Below are positions 43,601 to 55,823 of a stretch of 64,000 nt of DNA, one piece after another. The stretch lies in contig JAADJZ010000026.1 of NCBI GenBank assembly GCA_011032825.1, positions 558,001 to 622,000 on the forward strand, read 5' to 3'. Every line of letters begins with the position of its first letter. Positions within the stretch are counted from its first letter, which is position 1. The notes under the pieces were generated by a model that was given only the letters and a program-made list of their open reading frames with translations, made no database searches and was not told where the DNA came from. The translations under genes and the position numbers were made by a program. The stretch comes from Massariosphaeria phaeospora (taxonomy: Eukaryota > Ascomycota > Dothideomycetes > Pleosporales).

Positions 43601-46150
43601 CTCTCTCCAAGCTGACAAGCGTCCCTCACGACTAGGAGGTCTATCAAAAGTAAGTGGAGTGGATGGAACGTCGCTCTCTGGCTGCAGCAGTACTGATTCG
43701 GCCTCCGTCTCTTCAAGACTACCCAGCCCGCTTGTAGGACGGCCTTTGGCTCGGATAAAGTCCATGATCTTTACAGCTTCGTCTAGGAAGTCTTGCGTGG
43801 TGACGGACCGTTTACGAGTTTCGTCCCTCGTCCCGTGAGCTCTCGTCATACTGAAAGCGGCCACTTCGTTCGCCACTATGGTCGCTCGAGTCTCTTCAGA
43901 TACCGAACGTACAGGAGACTGCAGTTGTTCACGAATAGTATTTAGCTTTGGCGATGACAGCATAAATGCTTCAGTTGCCTCAATGATCTCCGCATGAATT
44001 TCATCCTTCCTCCTCTGGCTCGGGGTAGGATTTCGCGGCCTAAGAATGTGTCGACGAGCTAGCACTTCCGGTTCGGCAACATTATTAGAATGATCATGGC
44101 GTGCATCCTTTCGCTTGCGTCCGATGACAGATTGAATAGCTGCATGAGAATGTTGGATGGGTTTCAGACCAATGTCGCTGGGACCTTCTCCCTCGTCAAC
44201 GGAATGGATTGTTCTTCGACGCTTGGGGGTTGGGTTTTTGAACGGGGATGTCGGTCCTCGTTTGCCCTCAGCACACTCATACTGCAGCTCCGACTCTAAA
44301 GCGGAGGTCGTAGTAGGCGACTTCGGATTTGGATGTGGTATTGTGTGACTCGTACTATGGAAAGGATTCGAGACACGAGTAAGGCCTTGCCTTTTAGTCC
44401 TAGAAGGTTCTCGTGAGATGGGCGATCTATCGAGATGAAATGTAAGAGGCCGCCGGCTGCCTGGTGGTGCAATGTCCATGGAAGGGGACTCGATTGGGGT
44501 ACTGCCATGGCTGCAGAATAGCTGAGACGAATCTCCAGTGAACTCTCCAGTGAACCGGTATTCATTGAGTCTCCCTTGTCCAAAGGTTTCCAGTCTGGGA
44601 TGGTCGATCTGTTGATTTTCGGCAGCGTTTTTCATTATTCCTTGTATGCTTACTTCCTCCACCGAGGTTAAACGGGATGCCTTTTGAATCAACTTGGTCG
44701 ATTCTGTCTTGCTTATCTGTACAGTGCTCGACGTTGCAGTCTCAGACTTGTATTCTAGCTGGCTTAGCCGTCGATGGAGTCGATTGCTCGTAAATGTGTC
44801 GTGCGCATCGAAAAGTTTCAATGGACTTGTGGAGCTTTTAGCTCGCTCTGGACTAAGGCGCTTCGAACGTTCCTCTCGGTGTGGGGTGGTAGGATGGGGA
44901 GGAATCTGTGTTTGGCCGCTTTCATTGGCATAGTCGATGCCATCGTCTGATTCCAGATTTGCCGGCGTACTACCCTCGTGTGTCAGTTCGTCTTCTAATT
45001 TACTTCGCGCTGCAACTTTTGATCGGGGTGATGGACTAAGAGGTCGCCTCCGAAACGAGCCGTCTCGAGAGTAGCCTCCTCTACGCAGTTCTACAAATCG
45101 TCCCATCTCCGCGAGATCAGGCGTCCCCGCCGGGAGATCCCCAGGAAGCGAATCATCCTGTATTTTGGAAAAAGACGAGTCCTGCTGACTTTGGTCGGGT
45201 GTTTGTTCCTCTAACACAATCTTGGGGCCTTGATTAGGTGGTGGTGAACCCAAGTGCCGAAGTCTTTGGGCCAACTCTGAGCCTCTGAAATTCGGAGCGG
45301 AGTCGGACGCACCAGCAACCTCAAGTTTGGTGGAAAGGTAGACAGGGCTAAAGTTCTCGTTCTCGAATTCGATTTGTCCGCTCACAGTTCGAGGGCCATC
45401 ACCTTGACTGGATACGGAAATCTTTCCCAGTTGCTTATCGTCGCTGTACTCGTGGAATCCGGCCTTATCAAGTACCGCCTTGCGTCGCGGGTCGTGTGCA
45501 GATGCGTCCTCGTCTTCTGCCTGTTGCTCTGTGGATGACCAAGGTGGGGGGCTTGAGGGCATGGCAGCTAGTCCTTTGAACAGCCCAACCTTTCGCTCCC
45601 CCTGCTTGATATCCTCCGACGGCTCGTCACTTGGTTTCTGGAAAATATTCTCTAGACCCATCGGGCTGAAGAGATCTTTCTGGTCGCCGTACCCTATGTC
45701 ACCTTTGAGCAATCGCCTCCTCCATTCTGGCGTCTCATGGGACGGCCGGTCCGGCGCGGGAGCTTTTGGGACAGCTTTCTGCGCCACCGTGCCATCGTGG
45801 ACCACGGAGCCTAGCGATGCGACGGAGAAAGAGCGAGAGGTATGTCGAGATGCGACATCATTGGGTGTGTCTGGCGATATGGGCGTCGGGATATTGTTGT
45901 CGCTGAGAGCGCGCTCGATCAGGGCACTTCTCCGCTTCGGTGGTTTGAGGTCTTTCGCGACCTGGCGGAGCTGGAGATCAGAGAACGACGCCGACGAGTG
46001 CCTCATGCGGGGAAGACGGCTCCGAAGTTTTGGCGGCACACTCTGCGACACCTGTGGCGACAGAGGGCTATTCGCATCTTGCTTGTCCTCTGCAGACGTC
46101 GGCTGGGGAATCCACTCCTCCGAAAGGTCGTCGAGCCACGGCTGGCCCAT
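40642..46150 (-). CDS. NUD1: Nud1/Cdc11-type leucine-rich-repeat scaffold of the MEN/SIN pathway
   Basis: Three exons on the minus strand (46150-41784, 41733-41642, 41591-40642; two 50-nt introns) give 1802 residues. The N-terminus MGQPWLDDLSEEWIPQP is a family hallmark. About 1300 largely disordered, Ser/Pro-rich residues follow, rich in likely phosphosites. The C-terminal 400 residues are leucine-rich repeats such as LENLDVSDNSINQVEGIP and LMNLQHLDISGNDIDSLDGL, with both splices falling inside repeats (ARTN|LKSLTDLNL and LQHLDL|DDNC). In yeasts, Nud1/Cdc11 sits at the spindle pole body and anchors the mitotic-exit or septation kinase cascade. An open frame extends to a GTG at 46243 but the first ATG is 46150. 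The start lies about 250 bp from a transposon end. Confidence 0.88.
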
Positions 46151-46410
46151 GTTTGTCGGCGTTGATCTGTATCCTGCGACGGCTGATCCAAGCTGCTGTT
46201 GTTGTGCTGCGAAAGACGCGTCCGGAAATATGTCAGGCGGCACCCGGATGCATGCTGCGGGTAGTTGGGCACAGCAATGGCGTGGGGTGCAGCAGTCGAC
46301 GCGTGTTGTTGACTCGGAAGGACAATGTGCCCCGGGTTGCGCAACCCGACAGGGTTGAGGTGCACTGGTGACTGAGGGCAGCTTGTTGCGGCCGGCCGTT
46401 AGAGTGCCCG

Positions 46411-46442
46411 TGCGCTAACGTGTCCGTGCGCGTGATGCACGC
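46411..46442 (+). repeat. left terminal inverted repeat of the DNA transposon
   Basis: It matches the reverse complement of 48479-48516 with differences that are nearly all transitions. This copy is GC-rich and apparently not RIP-mutated, while the right copy has lost several C/G bases to T/A. Confidence 0.7.
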
Positions 46443-48478
46443 GGAACACCATAAACGTTCTACTAGCAATGAGGCAATAGAGCCAGCCACAATCAATATT
46501 ATCATAAGAATTTTTAGCAGAGTACTATATTGATACTTGCGATTAATTTGCGCTACTTATATCTATCTAGAAACTTGACGCTGCGGCCGCGACGCGTTAG
46601 GATAGCTGGGACAGCAGATACGCTCTCTAAGGCCTCCGCAGCATCTCTAGTATCAACGCTACGTTTGTAACGCTTTTTGCTCTGTAGAGATAGCTGCAAA
46701 GCTTTTCTTTTACTTTTTTAAAAAAATTGTAGAGCTTTTGTAGCGTCGCGAGCTTCTTTCTAGCGAGCTCGCTCTGCTGCCTTTTCTGCTTTCTTTCTCT
46801 CTCTAGCTACTTTAGCTGCCTTCCGCGCTATACGCTTCTCCTTTGCAATTTTCTTCTTGTATAGCTTAGCTGCTTTCTTTAGCTCTGCTATCTCTGCTTT
46901 TTAAAGCTGCTGCTTTTTTTTTTCTTGCTCTCTAACAGATTAACGAACACGTGCTTTCTTTATTTTTCTTAGTAGCTAGAAAACTGCTCTACTATGATAT
47001 TTCTAGCGCTGTTAGAGATCTAAAGCTTTGCTTTTTTTTTTACGCTTCTCTTTAGTAGATAGCGCTTGCTTAATTCTATTTATCTTATGCTTAAGTAGCT
47101 TATTTTGAACAGATAGGTAGTAAAGCGATTGGCGAAGCTTTTGTGTATCTTAACTACTTTGATTCTTTACTACTAATCGTATAAGCTTATCTATTTTTCT
47201 TTAGTTATAATTGCTAAGCTCTAATAAAAAGCTATTGCCTAATTCTTTATCTTGCGTAAACCTATTAAGAATAGACTTAGAATTAGGTAGTAATATGCCT
47301 GTAGCTCTAAAAGAGCTAAAAATAGTTAATTCCTTAAAAAAAGCTTTCTACGCATTCTAGAATAGAAGAAAGAAGTTGCTTTTAGTAATAGAAGCTAGGT
47401 CCTAGCTTCTATGAAAGTATTCTAATAGCTCTACTAAGTAGGCTGTTAATAGAAGCTTAAACATTACTACATTAAGTAGCTAAAGCGTATAAGTCAAATA
47501 AAAAAGTAGAATAGCAAAAAAAATCTTGTTTTAATTATAGTAGTTGATAAAATCTATAGTAATATAGAATTCGTAGCTATCTAGAATTAGAAGTTAATAG
47601 AATCGTTAGGTTTTTTTTTTTGTACAGCGATTAAACACTTGCTTAAGCTAGGCAAGTTCAATATCGTTGTTCGTCTAGCTAGAAAGTAATAAAGTAATAA
47701 AAACTAAGTGTTCTTTTGCCTAAATATCGTTTACCTAGCTTAATTAAATGCTTTTGTTAGCAGCTTTATAGATAAAGCTTAGAAGCAAAGCAGTTCTATT
47801 AGCGCATATACATACTAGAAGTGTAATCTATGCGCAGCTTCTATTCTAAAGCAATGCTCTAACTTTTTTTTTTCTACATTCGTTAGCTAAATATTTTTTT
47901 TAATCTGCTTACAATACTAATTATAAAGCTTTTTTTATCTATATTGTACGTATAACGAGAATTTATCTAATATTAATCAATCTTGCTATGTAAAAGCTAA
48001 AAATAGAAGCAATATTTGTTTTTTAAATTAGCTTTGTAGCGATTGCTGTTTATGCTAACTATTTATTGTAATATAAAATAAATGCTGTGCTAGTTGATAA
48101 AGCGCGTAACTTAGCTTTTACTAACTAGCTTTTAGGCTATCGTTAATGCGAAATTTCGTATTATCTCTTTTGTAGAAAGTATATGTTTTTTTAATAATTC
48201 TTTAATATACTATACAAGCTTCTGCTTTTGTTGTAAGCTAAGTTTCTGTTAGTTAAAGTTTTTCGAAGTTCTAAAGCGTGTTAGGCTTTAGTGTCTTCGG
48301 CTTAAAGTAGAGCGCATAATACTATGTTTAGTAGCAATTTCTGTATATAAGAAATTTTCTTCTAGTTCTTGCAATTTGATTTTTTTAATCGCAGCTTGTA
48401 TTGAGTTTATATTAGTAGAGTTGTTGCGTGTTAAAAACAATAGAGTTTGTTGTATTTTAGTGTTTCGCGTGCATTACG

Positions 48479-48516
48479 CGAATTCGTGCATTACGCGTAC
48501 GAACACGTTACACAAG
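48479..48516 (-). repeat. right terminal inverted repeat of the DNA transposon
   Basis: This is the inverted partner of the left end. It has T or A at several positions where the left end keeps C or G. A duplicated inner motif (GCGTAATGCACG in reverse) begins just inside, around 48465-48478. Confidence 0.68.
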
Positions 48517-48530
48517 CTATTACAGTACAC

Positions 48531-49859
48531 AAGCTACTTTTTCTAAAATTAGCGCGCGCAAAAATAAAGCTGTAGAGCTACATACAAATTGTATTATTAT
48601 AAAATTTTCTAGTGTAGTACTATATAGAGCTTTGCGTAGCTTTTGTACTACTTAAACTTTTGTAGTACTTTAATTTAGCAGCTGCGCGTAGTAGTTTTAG
48701 GTAAAAGCAATAGCAATAGATAAACGGCACTACGGTTTGAGTATATAGCACTATAGTTTTCAAAGTACGCGTGCAGCTTTTAGTGCTGTTTATCTTAGCA
48801 CAGCTGAAAATTAGCCAACGAACTTCTAAACTTAAAATGCTTTAGCTGCACTAATTTTGCGCTACTGCAAAAGCTCTAGCTATAGCTAGCGCTTTACTTA
48901 TTCGAAGTCTTCGCCAAGCAGCGCTGCTAATCTGCTAGTTTATTCAAATTAGCATAAATTTAGCTTAATATGTTGCTATTTTTAAGTAGTTAGTTTACAT
49001 TTGCTTAGCAACTTTTACTTTCTCTTTAACTTCTGCACTACACTACATTTTTGTAATATTATTTGAAATATTTTTTGCATTTACTATTTTATGTAGCGCT
49101 ATTAATTTTAGCTAAATCTAATGTAGCGTTTTTGTGCTATTGCTTAGTAAAATATTTATTTTCTAAAACTTTAATATGCGAAGCTACGACTAGCTTACTT
49201 TCTCGCCTATTTAACGCGCTTACGAGAAAGCGTTAGCTTATTTAGCTTATACTTCGACTTAAAGCTAGATTTAACTAGTAGTAAGCGTTTACGACTACTA
49301 CTAGCGCTAAAAGTAGTACTATTAATATATGCTTCTTTTATTTACTTTGTTTTTTTCTTATTTCTTTTAGCGTTGCTCTAAGGTTTTTATTAAAAAGTGC
49401 GCTTTTTTTAAGCTGCTAACTTCGCTTAACTTTGCTTTTAACAATACGCTTAGTAGATTGTCTTGTAGTAGTTACTTTTTTAGTAACTTTAACTTTTTTG
49501 TTAGCTTAGGTAGCTTAAGTAGTAGTAACCTAAGTTGCGCTAGAAGTTGCAGTAACTTAAAAAGCACGTTAATAAGTAATTTTAATGCTAATTAGCTCGT
49601 AGAGATTACGTAGCAGCTTTTTGCCTTTAGTTTTATTCTTTTTAGAGTATTCTTTGCTTAAAGTAATTACTATCGAATCTTGCAAAATAACTAGCGAAAG
49701 TGCTTTTTCTAGTTAAACTAAGTAAAACTACTAATGTTGCTCTATCTAATTCGCTTTTAAAATCTACTCTAATAAAGTAGTTTAATAGAGTAGCGCGTGT
49801 AGTACGTGTTTGCAAAGCAATTTGTACTTAATCTTAAACGTTTCTAAATAGCAATTAGT
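48531..49859. other. AT-rich RIP-type sequence, element unidentified
   Basis: About 1.3 kb of low-GC sequence with frequent stops in all frames. TA-rich words and runs of T dominate. It is probably a decayed repeat, but I could not assign a family or ends. The LTR element that follows inserted into this sequence. Confidence 0.4.
49855..49859 (+). repeat. target-site duplication TTAGT (left)
   Basis: Five bases directly before the left LTR, identical to the five bases after the right LTR at 55824-55828. A 5-bp duplication is typical of Ty3/Gypsy integration. Confidence 0.85.
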
Positions 49860-50147
49860 TGTAATGAGCTAAAAGCCCTATAGATTGCCTTAGTCGTAGA
49901 ACTTTAGTAGCTATTAACGCTGTACGTAACAGCTTCGACGATACCTAGAAAAGCCTCGCTAGTTTCTAGTTAACGAAGGCCCTGCGGTATTGAGTTTTTA
50001 CATAGCTTCTAAAAGCGCTCCGCAGGTAATTTGAAAGCTAACTAACTATAAAGTATATAGAGCTCTCTTGTCCGCGCTGTAGATAAACTCTATTAAATTT
50101 ATTACATTCTTTATCTAGAACCTGCTTTCCTAGGCGATTTTCTTTTA
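49860..50147 (+). repeat. left LTR (288 bp)
   Basis: Aligned by eye to the right LTR (55536-55823) without gaps. About 20 positions differ and all are transitions. It starts TGTAAT and ends in TTTTA, the terminal CA having become TA. Confidence 0.93.
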
Positions 50148-51545
50148 TTTAAATTTAATTAATCTCTACGCAGTGAAAGTCGTGAGATTTTTAAGAAGTA
50201 CAATACTTTTAGAAGTTAAAAGCAACCTCTAAGAAACCTCAAAACGCAGCGAAAAAAGTTTTTAAAACTAAATTGCTACGATAGACAGTACCTAGGATGA
50301 GTATATTTAGATGCTAGTTGTAGAAGCCCGCAGGCTAGAAAGCGAAGGCCAAAGCAGCGAAGCAATTAAAAAAGCTCTACAAGAGCTAATAAACAACGAC
50401 AAACTCGATGTAGAAACTCGAAAGATTCGTTTTAATGCGGCAGAAGCTACATATACGAAGATATTCGTTGCAAAACTCGTAATAAGACCGCCTAGAAGAG
50501 TAACAAACAATTAGCTACTAGCAACGAAGCTAGTCCTCGCAGGACTTTTAAATTCTAAGCAGCTAGTTAATAACAAGAGTGCGAGAGTTCAAGCGCTTAT
50601 CGAAATACTGCGAAATTAGGTTTAAATTCTTTAGAAAGAAAAAAGAGCTGCGCTAGCAACACTGCTAACTTCTCTTAGTATTTCAAAAGCTTCTACGCTA
50701 ATTACAAAGCACAACAAAATGCTTAACCTAGCCTAGTTCGACAAAACAAGGTCAAACTATAGACAGTTTAAAGTTTAGGTAGAGAACAAGATGCTTAATA
50801 ACAAGAACTTAATTAAGAACTTATGCGGCTACATCTACAACTGCTTAATAAAGCAAGCAGCTACTACTAAACTCGCCTAGTATTAGAAACACTATAACGG
50901 AACGGCAAAGAAGTTTTGAGAGTACTTTAATAGGCACTACTAAGACTACATGCAAGCGTAGAAAGCGCTTAACCAACTCTTCGCTCTTAGGCAGAAAAAA
51001 ATGTTCTTTTAAAAGTACAATAAAGAATTCATGCGTCTTGCGTACGACGCAAAAATAACAGGCAACGTAGCTACATTAAAGAACTAGTACAAAGCAAAGC
51101 TTCGCGCTAATCTACAGAATAAAATAGTTAGCGTTATCGTTCTCTTAGCATAGCAACTTTAGAACCTAATAGAACAGGTTACCTAGATTAAAGAAAACCT
51201 AAACCGCGCGAAAGCAAACAACTAGTAGCAAATAGTACTAAATTAATTAATAAGCAACACGGAAGCTATAGACTAAAAGCTAGCAACTAAAGCTGCTACC
51301 TAGGCAGTCCGCGCGGCTACTAACAACAAGAAGAAAAAGCGAGCTAAATAGGCAAACAACGCAGAAATAACGAAACAACAAAAGAATTACCTTTGCTTTT
51401 AATGTAGTTTAGCAACTTACATGTCTAATAAATGTAAGCTCGTAGCTCCAAAAAAGCCCGCTACAACTTAAAAAGCAACTTTTGAACTAGTTAAGACGAT
51501 AGCAAAGGTTAAGAAAGTCTTTGAGTTTGAGGACTTAGAAAACTA
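50148..51545 (+). pseudogene. gag relic of the chromovirus
   Basis: A short stretch is still open at 50311-50514 (VVEARRLESEGQSSEAIKKA). After that the frame is interrupted by many stops. Near 51393-51435 a CX2CX4HX4C zinc knuckle is recognisable, with the first spacer Gln now a stop and the His codon now Tyr. Gag would form the particle core in an intact element. Confidence 0.75.
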
Positions 51546-51599
51546 AACACTTCTAACTAAAAGCGCGGTTAAGAGTAGTAGAAAAAGAACACGGTTTCT

Positions 51600-54500
51600 T
51601 TATTAGATGATTTTCTAAAGTTCCGCTAGCGCTAGCCGAACGGGAAACTACTTACAGTACATGCAATTATTAATTAATCTATTTTCGCTTTAGCAATGCT
51701 CGACTCTAGGTGCACTACTTATAGTTTTGTTAGCAAAAAGTTTTGTAAAAAGAACTATTTTCTACGTATTTTAATAAAAGAAAAGCTTGTAGTAGGCATT
51801 AGTAAACAAGTTGTTAAAGTTACAGAAACCGCTTAGTTTACAATAGACCTAAACGAGCACGAACAAACAGTTTAAGCGTACGTTATAACTAAAAATAACG
51901 AATACGATATTATTCTAAGGCGCCTATAGATAAACGGAAGCTAGGTAACGCTAGCTCTAGCGAAAAAATCGATTTTCATTTATTCAACTAGAACACGCGT
52001 GCGGAGCTAGGAAGAAAAAAAGCCTAAACAGAAGCTCTAGCAAGTGTCTGCAACCGCGTTCAAAATAATAATGCAGCAGTTTAAAAAAAAGAACTCTAGC
52101 GTTAAGATTTTCGCCGCGTTTATAGCGGACATTTAAAAAGCTTTCTAGACTAAAGTAGTAGTCGACCTACGCCTAACGCTGCTTAACTAGATAAAAAATT
52201 AGTATACAGCGTTTATGCAGTCTAAGGCTAACAAATTATCTTCTTACTAGAGCCTAATAAACTACGGCATCAAACTAATTAAAAAGAACAAAAAGAAAGC
52301 AGAGGTTTTATAGAAACTTTTGTATAACATGTTTAAAAACAAACTGTTAGTCTTGCAAAAGCAGCTTACTGCGCATTTAGATTGCGGGTTTATTAGAGTA
52401 AGTTGCTTCTAGGCCGGAGCGCTAGTGTTGTTTGCAAAGAAACTTAGTAGAGAGCTACGCTTTTGCGTAGACTATCGAGCGCTTAACGCTATTACAAAAA
52501 AGAACTAATACTCGCTGCCTTTGATTTACGAGACTCTGAATTAGATTAGCTAGGCTAAATAGTTTACTAAGCTAGACGTTATCTAGGCTTTTCACAAAGT
52601 CTAAATTGCTAAAGAAAACAAGTAGAAAACAGCTTTCCGTACAAGATTTAAATTGTACAAATAAATAGTTTGCTTATTTAGTTTTGCTAACGCTCTAAGT
52701 ACGTTCTAGCAGTTTATTAACTACACTTTGCGTAATTACATTAACGTTAACGCTTTTGCATACTTAGATAATGTACTTATCTACTCTAAAGGTTTTTAAA
52801 AGAACTACTAGCGACGTGTTAAAAAAGTTGTTAACAAGTTAAAAAAAGCGGAGTTACAACTCGATATTAAGAAATGCGAGTTTAAAGTAACTAAAACTAA
52901 ATACTTTAGTTTTATTATCGAGGTAGGCAAGGGAATTAGCATGGATCTAGAAAAAGTCCGCGCAATTTTTGAATAAAAAGCTCTAGCCTTAGTTAAAAGA
53001 GTACAAAGCTTTGTTAGTTTTGCAAACTTTTACTAGCAGTTTATTCGCGCCTTTTCTGCAATTGTTTTTCTACTAACAGAGTTAACAGAAAAAGGCGTTG
53101 AATTCTGTTAGAGGCTTAAACAACAAGAAGCGTTTGACACGCTTAAGAAAGAGTTCATATCTAGGCCGTTATTAGCCTATTTTGACCTCAATTTAGAGAC
53201 CGCTATTAAAGCGGACGCTTTGGAAATAGCTACTAAAAAAGCGCTTTTTTAAAAAGCAAAGAACAACTTGTAGCGAGCAGTAGCTTACTACTTTGCTAAA
53301 ATGTTACTTGCAAAGTCTAACTACACTATTTACAACAAAGAATTATTAGTAGTAATTAAATGCATTACTAAATAAAAAGCAGAGCTTAAAGCAGTGCCGA
53401 AGATTACAGTTTACACTAATTACAAAAACTTTTTGTACTTTACTACAGCGAGGTTACTAACAAAGCAACATGTTCGCTAGGCGAACATTTTTTTTAAACA
53501 CAACCTAGAGTTTGTGTACTACCTTAGAGCAGCTAATAAAAAAGCAAACGCTTTTTTACAAAAAAAGCAGAATCTCTTTTAAGACTAGAACAATGTTTAG
53601 CTAAAAAGCTGTAAATTTTAACTTCTCAAACTAACTAGTGTGTCAAACGAGAATAACATTACAGAAAAAACTTTAGGCGTAATCCGCGCGTTCCTGCTCT
53701 ATAGCACTTCAATTCCAACGCCAAATGTACTTGCTAGTAAGCTCGATGCTTTTTACAAAGCAAATGTAGCAGAAGCTCTAAAGCAAAACGTTTTTTTTTA
53801 GATCAAAAGTGCAAGCTCTAAAGAGCAGAATGCTGCGAGTTTTAAACAGAATGCTGCTAAATAGAAAAAAAATGCTAGCACAAAGAACAATTCTAAGAAT
53901 AATGCAAAAAAGCTGTTTTTAAATAAACTTTGAAATAAAAGAGTTTAAAAAGACGATTTGTACTAGGAAGCCTTAGAGGCCGTAAAAAAAAGCTAAACTA
54001 AAGAAAGTACCCGTAGGAAGTTTCTTTTAGGCCTTTAATTAAAAGCGTCTTTAGCAAATTGCGCTGTTAAAAACGACGCGCTTTTTTATTAAAAAAAGAA
54101 ATAGGTGCCGAAAACGTATCAACTACGCACTAGATTAATTTTTGAAGCCTACGACCCGCCTATCGCAAGGCACTCTAGCAAAAAGAACACCTATAATATT
54201 CTCAAAAGGAATTTCTTCTAGCTAGGAATAAGCTCGGACATTTGATAGTACATTGCCAACTGCGATGCATGTGAACAAGCGAAACTATAGCAGAAAATAA
54301 AAAGTAGTTTTCTTTGCTCGCTCTTTGTTTTGGACAGAATCTAAAAAGAACTTTTTATAGACTTTATTACTAACCTGCCGAAAAGCAAGAAGTGCACGAA
54401 TCTACTAGTTATTACGAACCAATTGAGCAAGAATATAATCTTGATTCTTATAGCGAAAATTAACGCAGCAACTGTAGCAAAGGTATTTATTAAAAAAGTA

Positions 54501-55490
54501 GTAGCTTACTACTAGCTTCTTAACGCTATTGTCTTTAACTAAGAAGCACAATTTGTAAGTAAATTCTAGAAAACGCTTTGCAAAGAGCTTGAAATCGTAA
54601 GGCAGCTATTTACAGCTTTCCACTCAGAAACTAACAAAGCTACAAAAAAAGCAAATTTAACAATTAAAACTGTCTTAAGGCTGTTTGTGAATTGGAACTA
54701 AAAGAACTAGGCGCAGCTATGCTCTATTGTACAAATCGCAATCTAAGAACAAGAAACAGTGTCGACAAAAGTAAGCTCTTTCTTTCTCTAGCATAGTTAC
54801 GAAATAGACTTAATTTAGCTTCGAGCAGAGAAAAGAGCGAATACGCTTTACTAGGCAACCTTGGACTCTTAGCAAAGCGCAGCAGAAATAGCTAAAAAGA
54901 TAAAGAAAGTTATTAACTTCGCGCAAGCTGCTATGGCGGAGGCCCAACAAGAGCAGAAAAAACAAGCAAATTAACATAAAAAAGAAGCGCTGCTGCTTTG
55001 AGTAGAAGATAAAGTGTAGTTGCAATACAGAAAACACATCTCTAATAGGCGCCTAAGCAAGAAACTAGACTAGAAAAATAGCAAATATATAGTTTTACAA
55101 GTTAAGTCTTTAGGCAACGTAGTTTTAAACACACTTTCTAAGATAAATCTAACATTTCCAATAGATAAGCTTAGACTTGCAGCAGACAATTCTTTAGAAA
55201 GCTAGACAGTGTTTAATTAGCGCCTAAGAAGCGTTACCGTAGAAAGCGAGTAGAAATAGCTAGTCAAGCGCATTACGAGTAAGTGCTAGAAAAAAGTTAA
55301 AAGAAGCTAGAAGCTAGAATATCAAGTTAAATAAACTAGCTATAACTAGCCTACATAGAAACTAGCGCTAGAACTCGAAGACACAGAAGCTTTATCTACC
55401 TAGCAAGAATTTTCAGCGGCTTACTAGAACGCCGATGGAAAATTGCCAAAAAACTTTCAAAACGGCACGCTTTTAAAAAGGACGCTAGGA
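51600..55490 (+). pseudogene. pol relic: protease, RT, RNase H, integrase, chromodomain
   Basis: Domains in order: a retropepsin site near 51702 (LDSR, originally DSG); RT from about 52430, with LRFCVDYRALNAIT, FTKLDV and YLDN at 52761-52772; RNase H around 53200-53450; the integrase zinc-binding CDAC at 54261-54272; and a chromodomain near 55258-55400 (LEYQVK-stop-TSYN, then LALELEDTEAL). Stops replace Gln, Trp and Arg codons throughout, matching RIP on both strands. Without the stops, the residues fit fungal chromoviruses closely. Confidence 0.88.
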
Positions 55491-55535
55491 CGCTAGCGAA
55501 GTAAGTAAATTGCTACAGATTAGAGAAAGAGCTTA

Positions 55536-55823
55536 TGTAATAAGCTAAAAGCTCTATAAATTGCCTTAGTCGTAGAACTTTAGTAGCTATTAACGCTGTA
55601 CGTAACAGCTTCGACGATACTCAAAAAAGCCTTGCTAGTTTCTAATTAACGAAGGCCTTGCAGTATTGAGTTTTTACATAGCCTCCAAAAGCGCTTCGCA
55701 GGTAATTCAAAAGCTAACTAACTATAAAGTATATAGAGCTTTTTTGTCCGCGCTGTAGATAAACTCTATCGAATTCATTACATTCTTTATCTAGAACCTG
55801 CTTTCCTAGGCGATTTTCTTTCA
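55536..55823 (+). repeat. right LTR (288 bp)
   Basis: Same length as the left LTR, begins TGTAAT and ends CA. It is followed at once by TTAGT (55824-55828), the right target-site duplication. Confidence 0.93.

Larger units (their letters stand above)
46400..48530 (-). mobile_element. pogo/Fot1-like DNA transposon relic, RIP-damaged
   Basis: Two inverted ends define the element: 46411-46442 and 48479-48516 share AACGTGTYCGTRCGCGTRATGCACG in opposite orientation. The right end carries a second copy of the inner GCGTAATGCACG motif. The minus-strand interior retains traces of a CENP-B-type helix-turn-helix (EKKKLEHCFRIEAAHRL near 47.8 kb). Near 46.8-46.9 kb it has a Lys/Ala-rich C-terminal tail of the pogo/Fot1 kind (AELKKAAKLYKKKIAKEKR). 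All frames are broken by TAA/TAG codons where CAA, CAG or TGG are expected. Flanking TA dinucleotides fit the family's target site but are not diagnostic. The element is dead. Exact outer ends are uncertain by about 10-15 bp. Confidence 0.72.
49860..55823 (+). mobile_element. complete but RIP-inactivated Ty3/Gypsy chromovirus
   Basis: The element is 5964 bp long, bounded by two 288-bp LTRs that start TG and end CA (TA in the damaged left copy), and flanked by TTAGT duplications. Order of coding traces on + is gag, zinc knuckle, retropepsin, reverse transcriptase, RNase H, integrase and chromodomain, which is the chromovirus layout. Every domain is broken by stops at codons that were CAA, CAG, CGA or TGG. 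Catalytic residues are also hit: the protease reads DSR for DSG, and the RT box reads YLDN for YLDD. It cannot be autonomous. The clean duplication shows that it inserted as a unit and was mutated afterwards. Confidence 0.93.

Noticed and set aside
46151..46243. Start of the Nud1-like protein at 46243
   Set aside because: That codon is GTG. The first ATG in frame is at 46150 and gives the family-typical start MGQPWLDDLSEEW.
50311..50514. Independent small gene on + (67 residues)
   Set aside because: It lies just inside the left LTR in the gag position of the chromovirus and is simply the longest surviving gag segment.
54810..55037. Minus-strand 75-residue hydrophobic frame
   Set aside because: It is antisense to the lysine/alanine/glutamine-rich integrase region of the + strand element; the hydrophobicity is a complement artefact.
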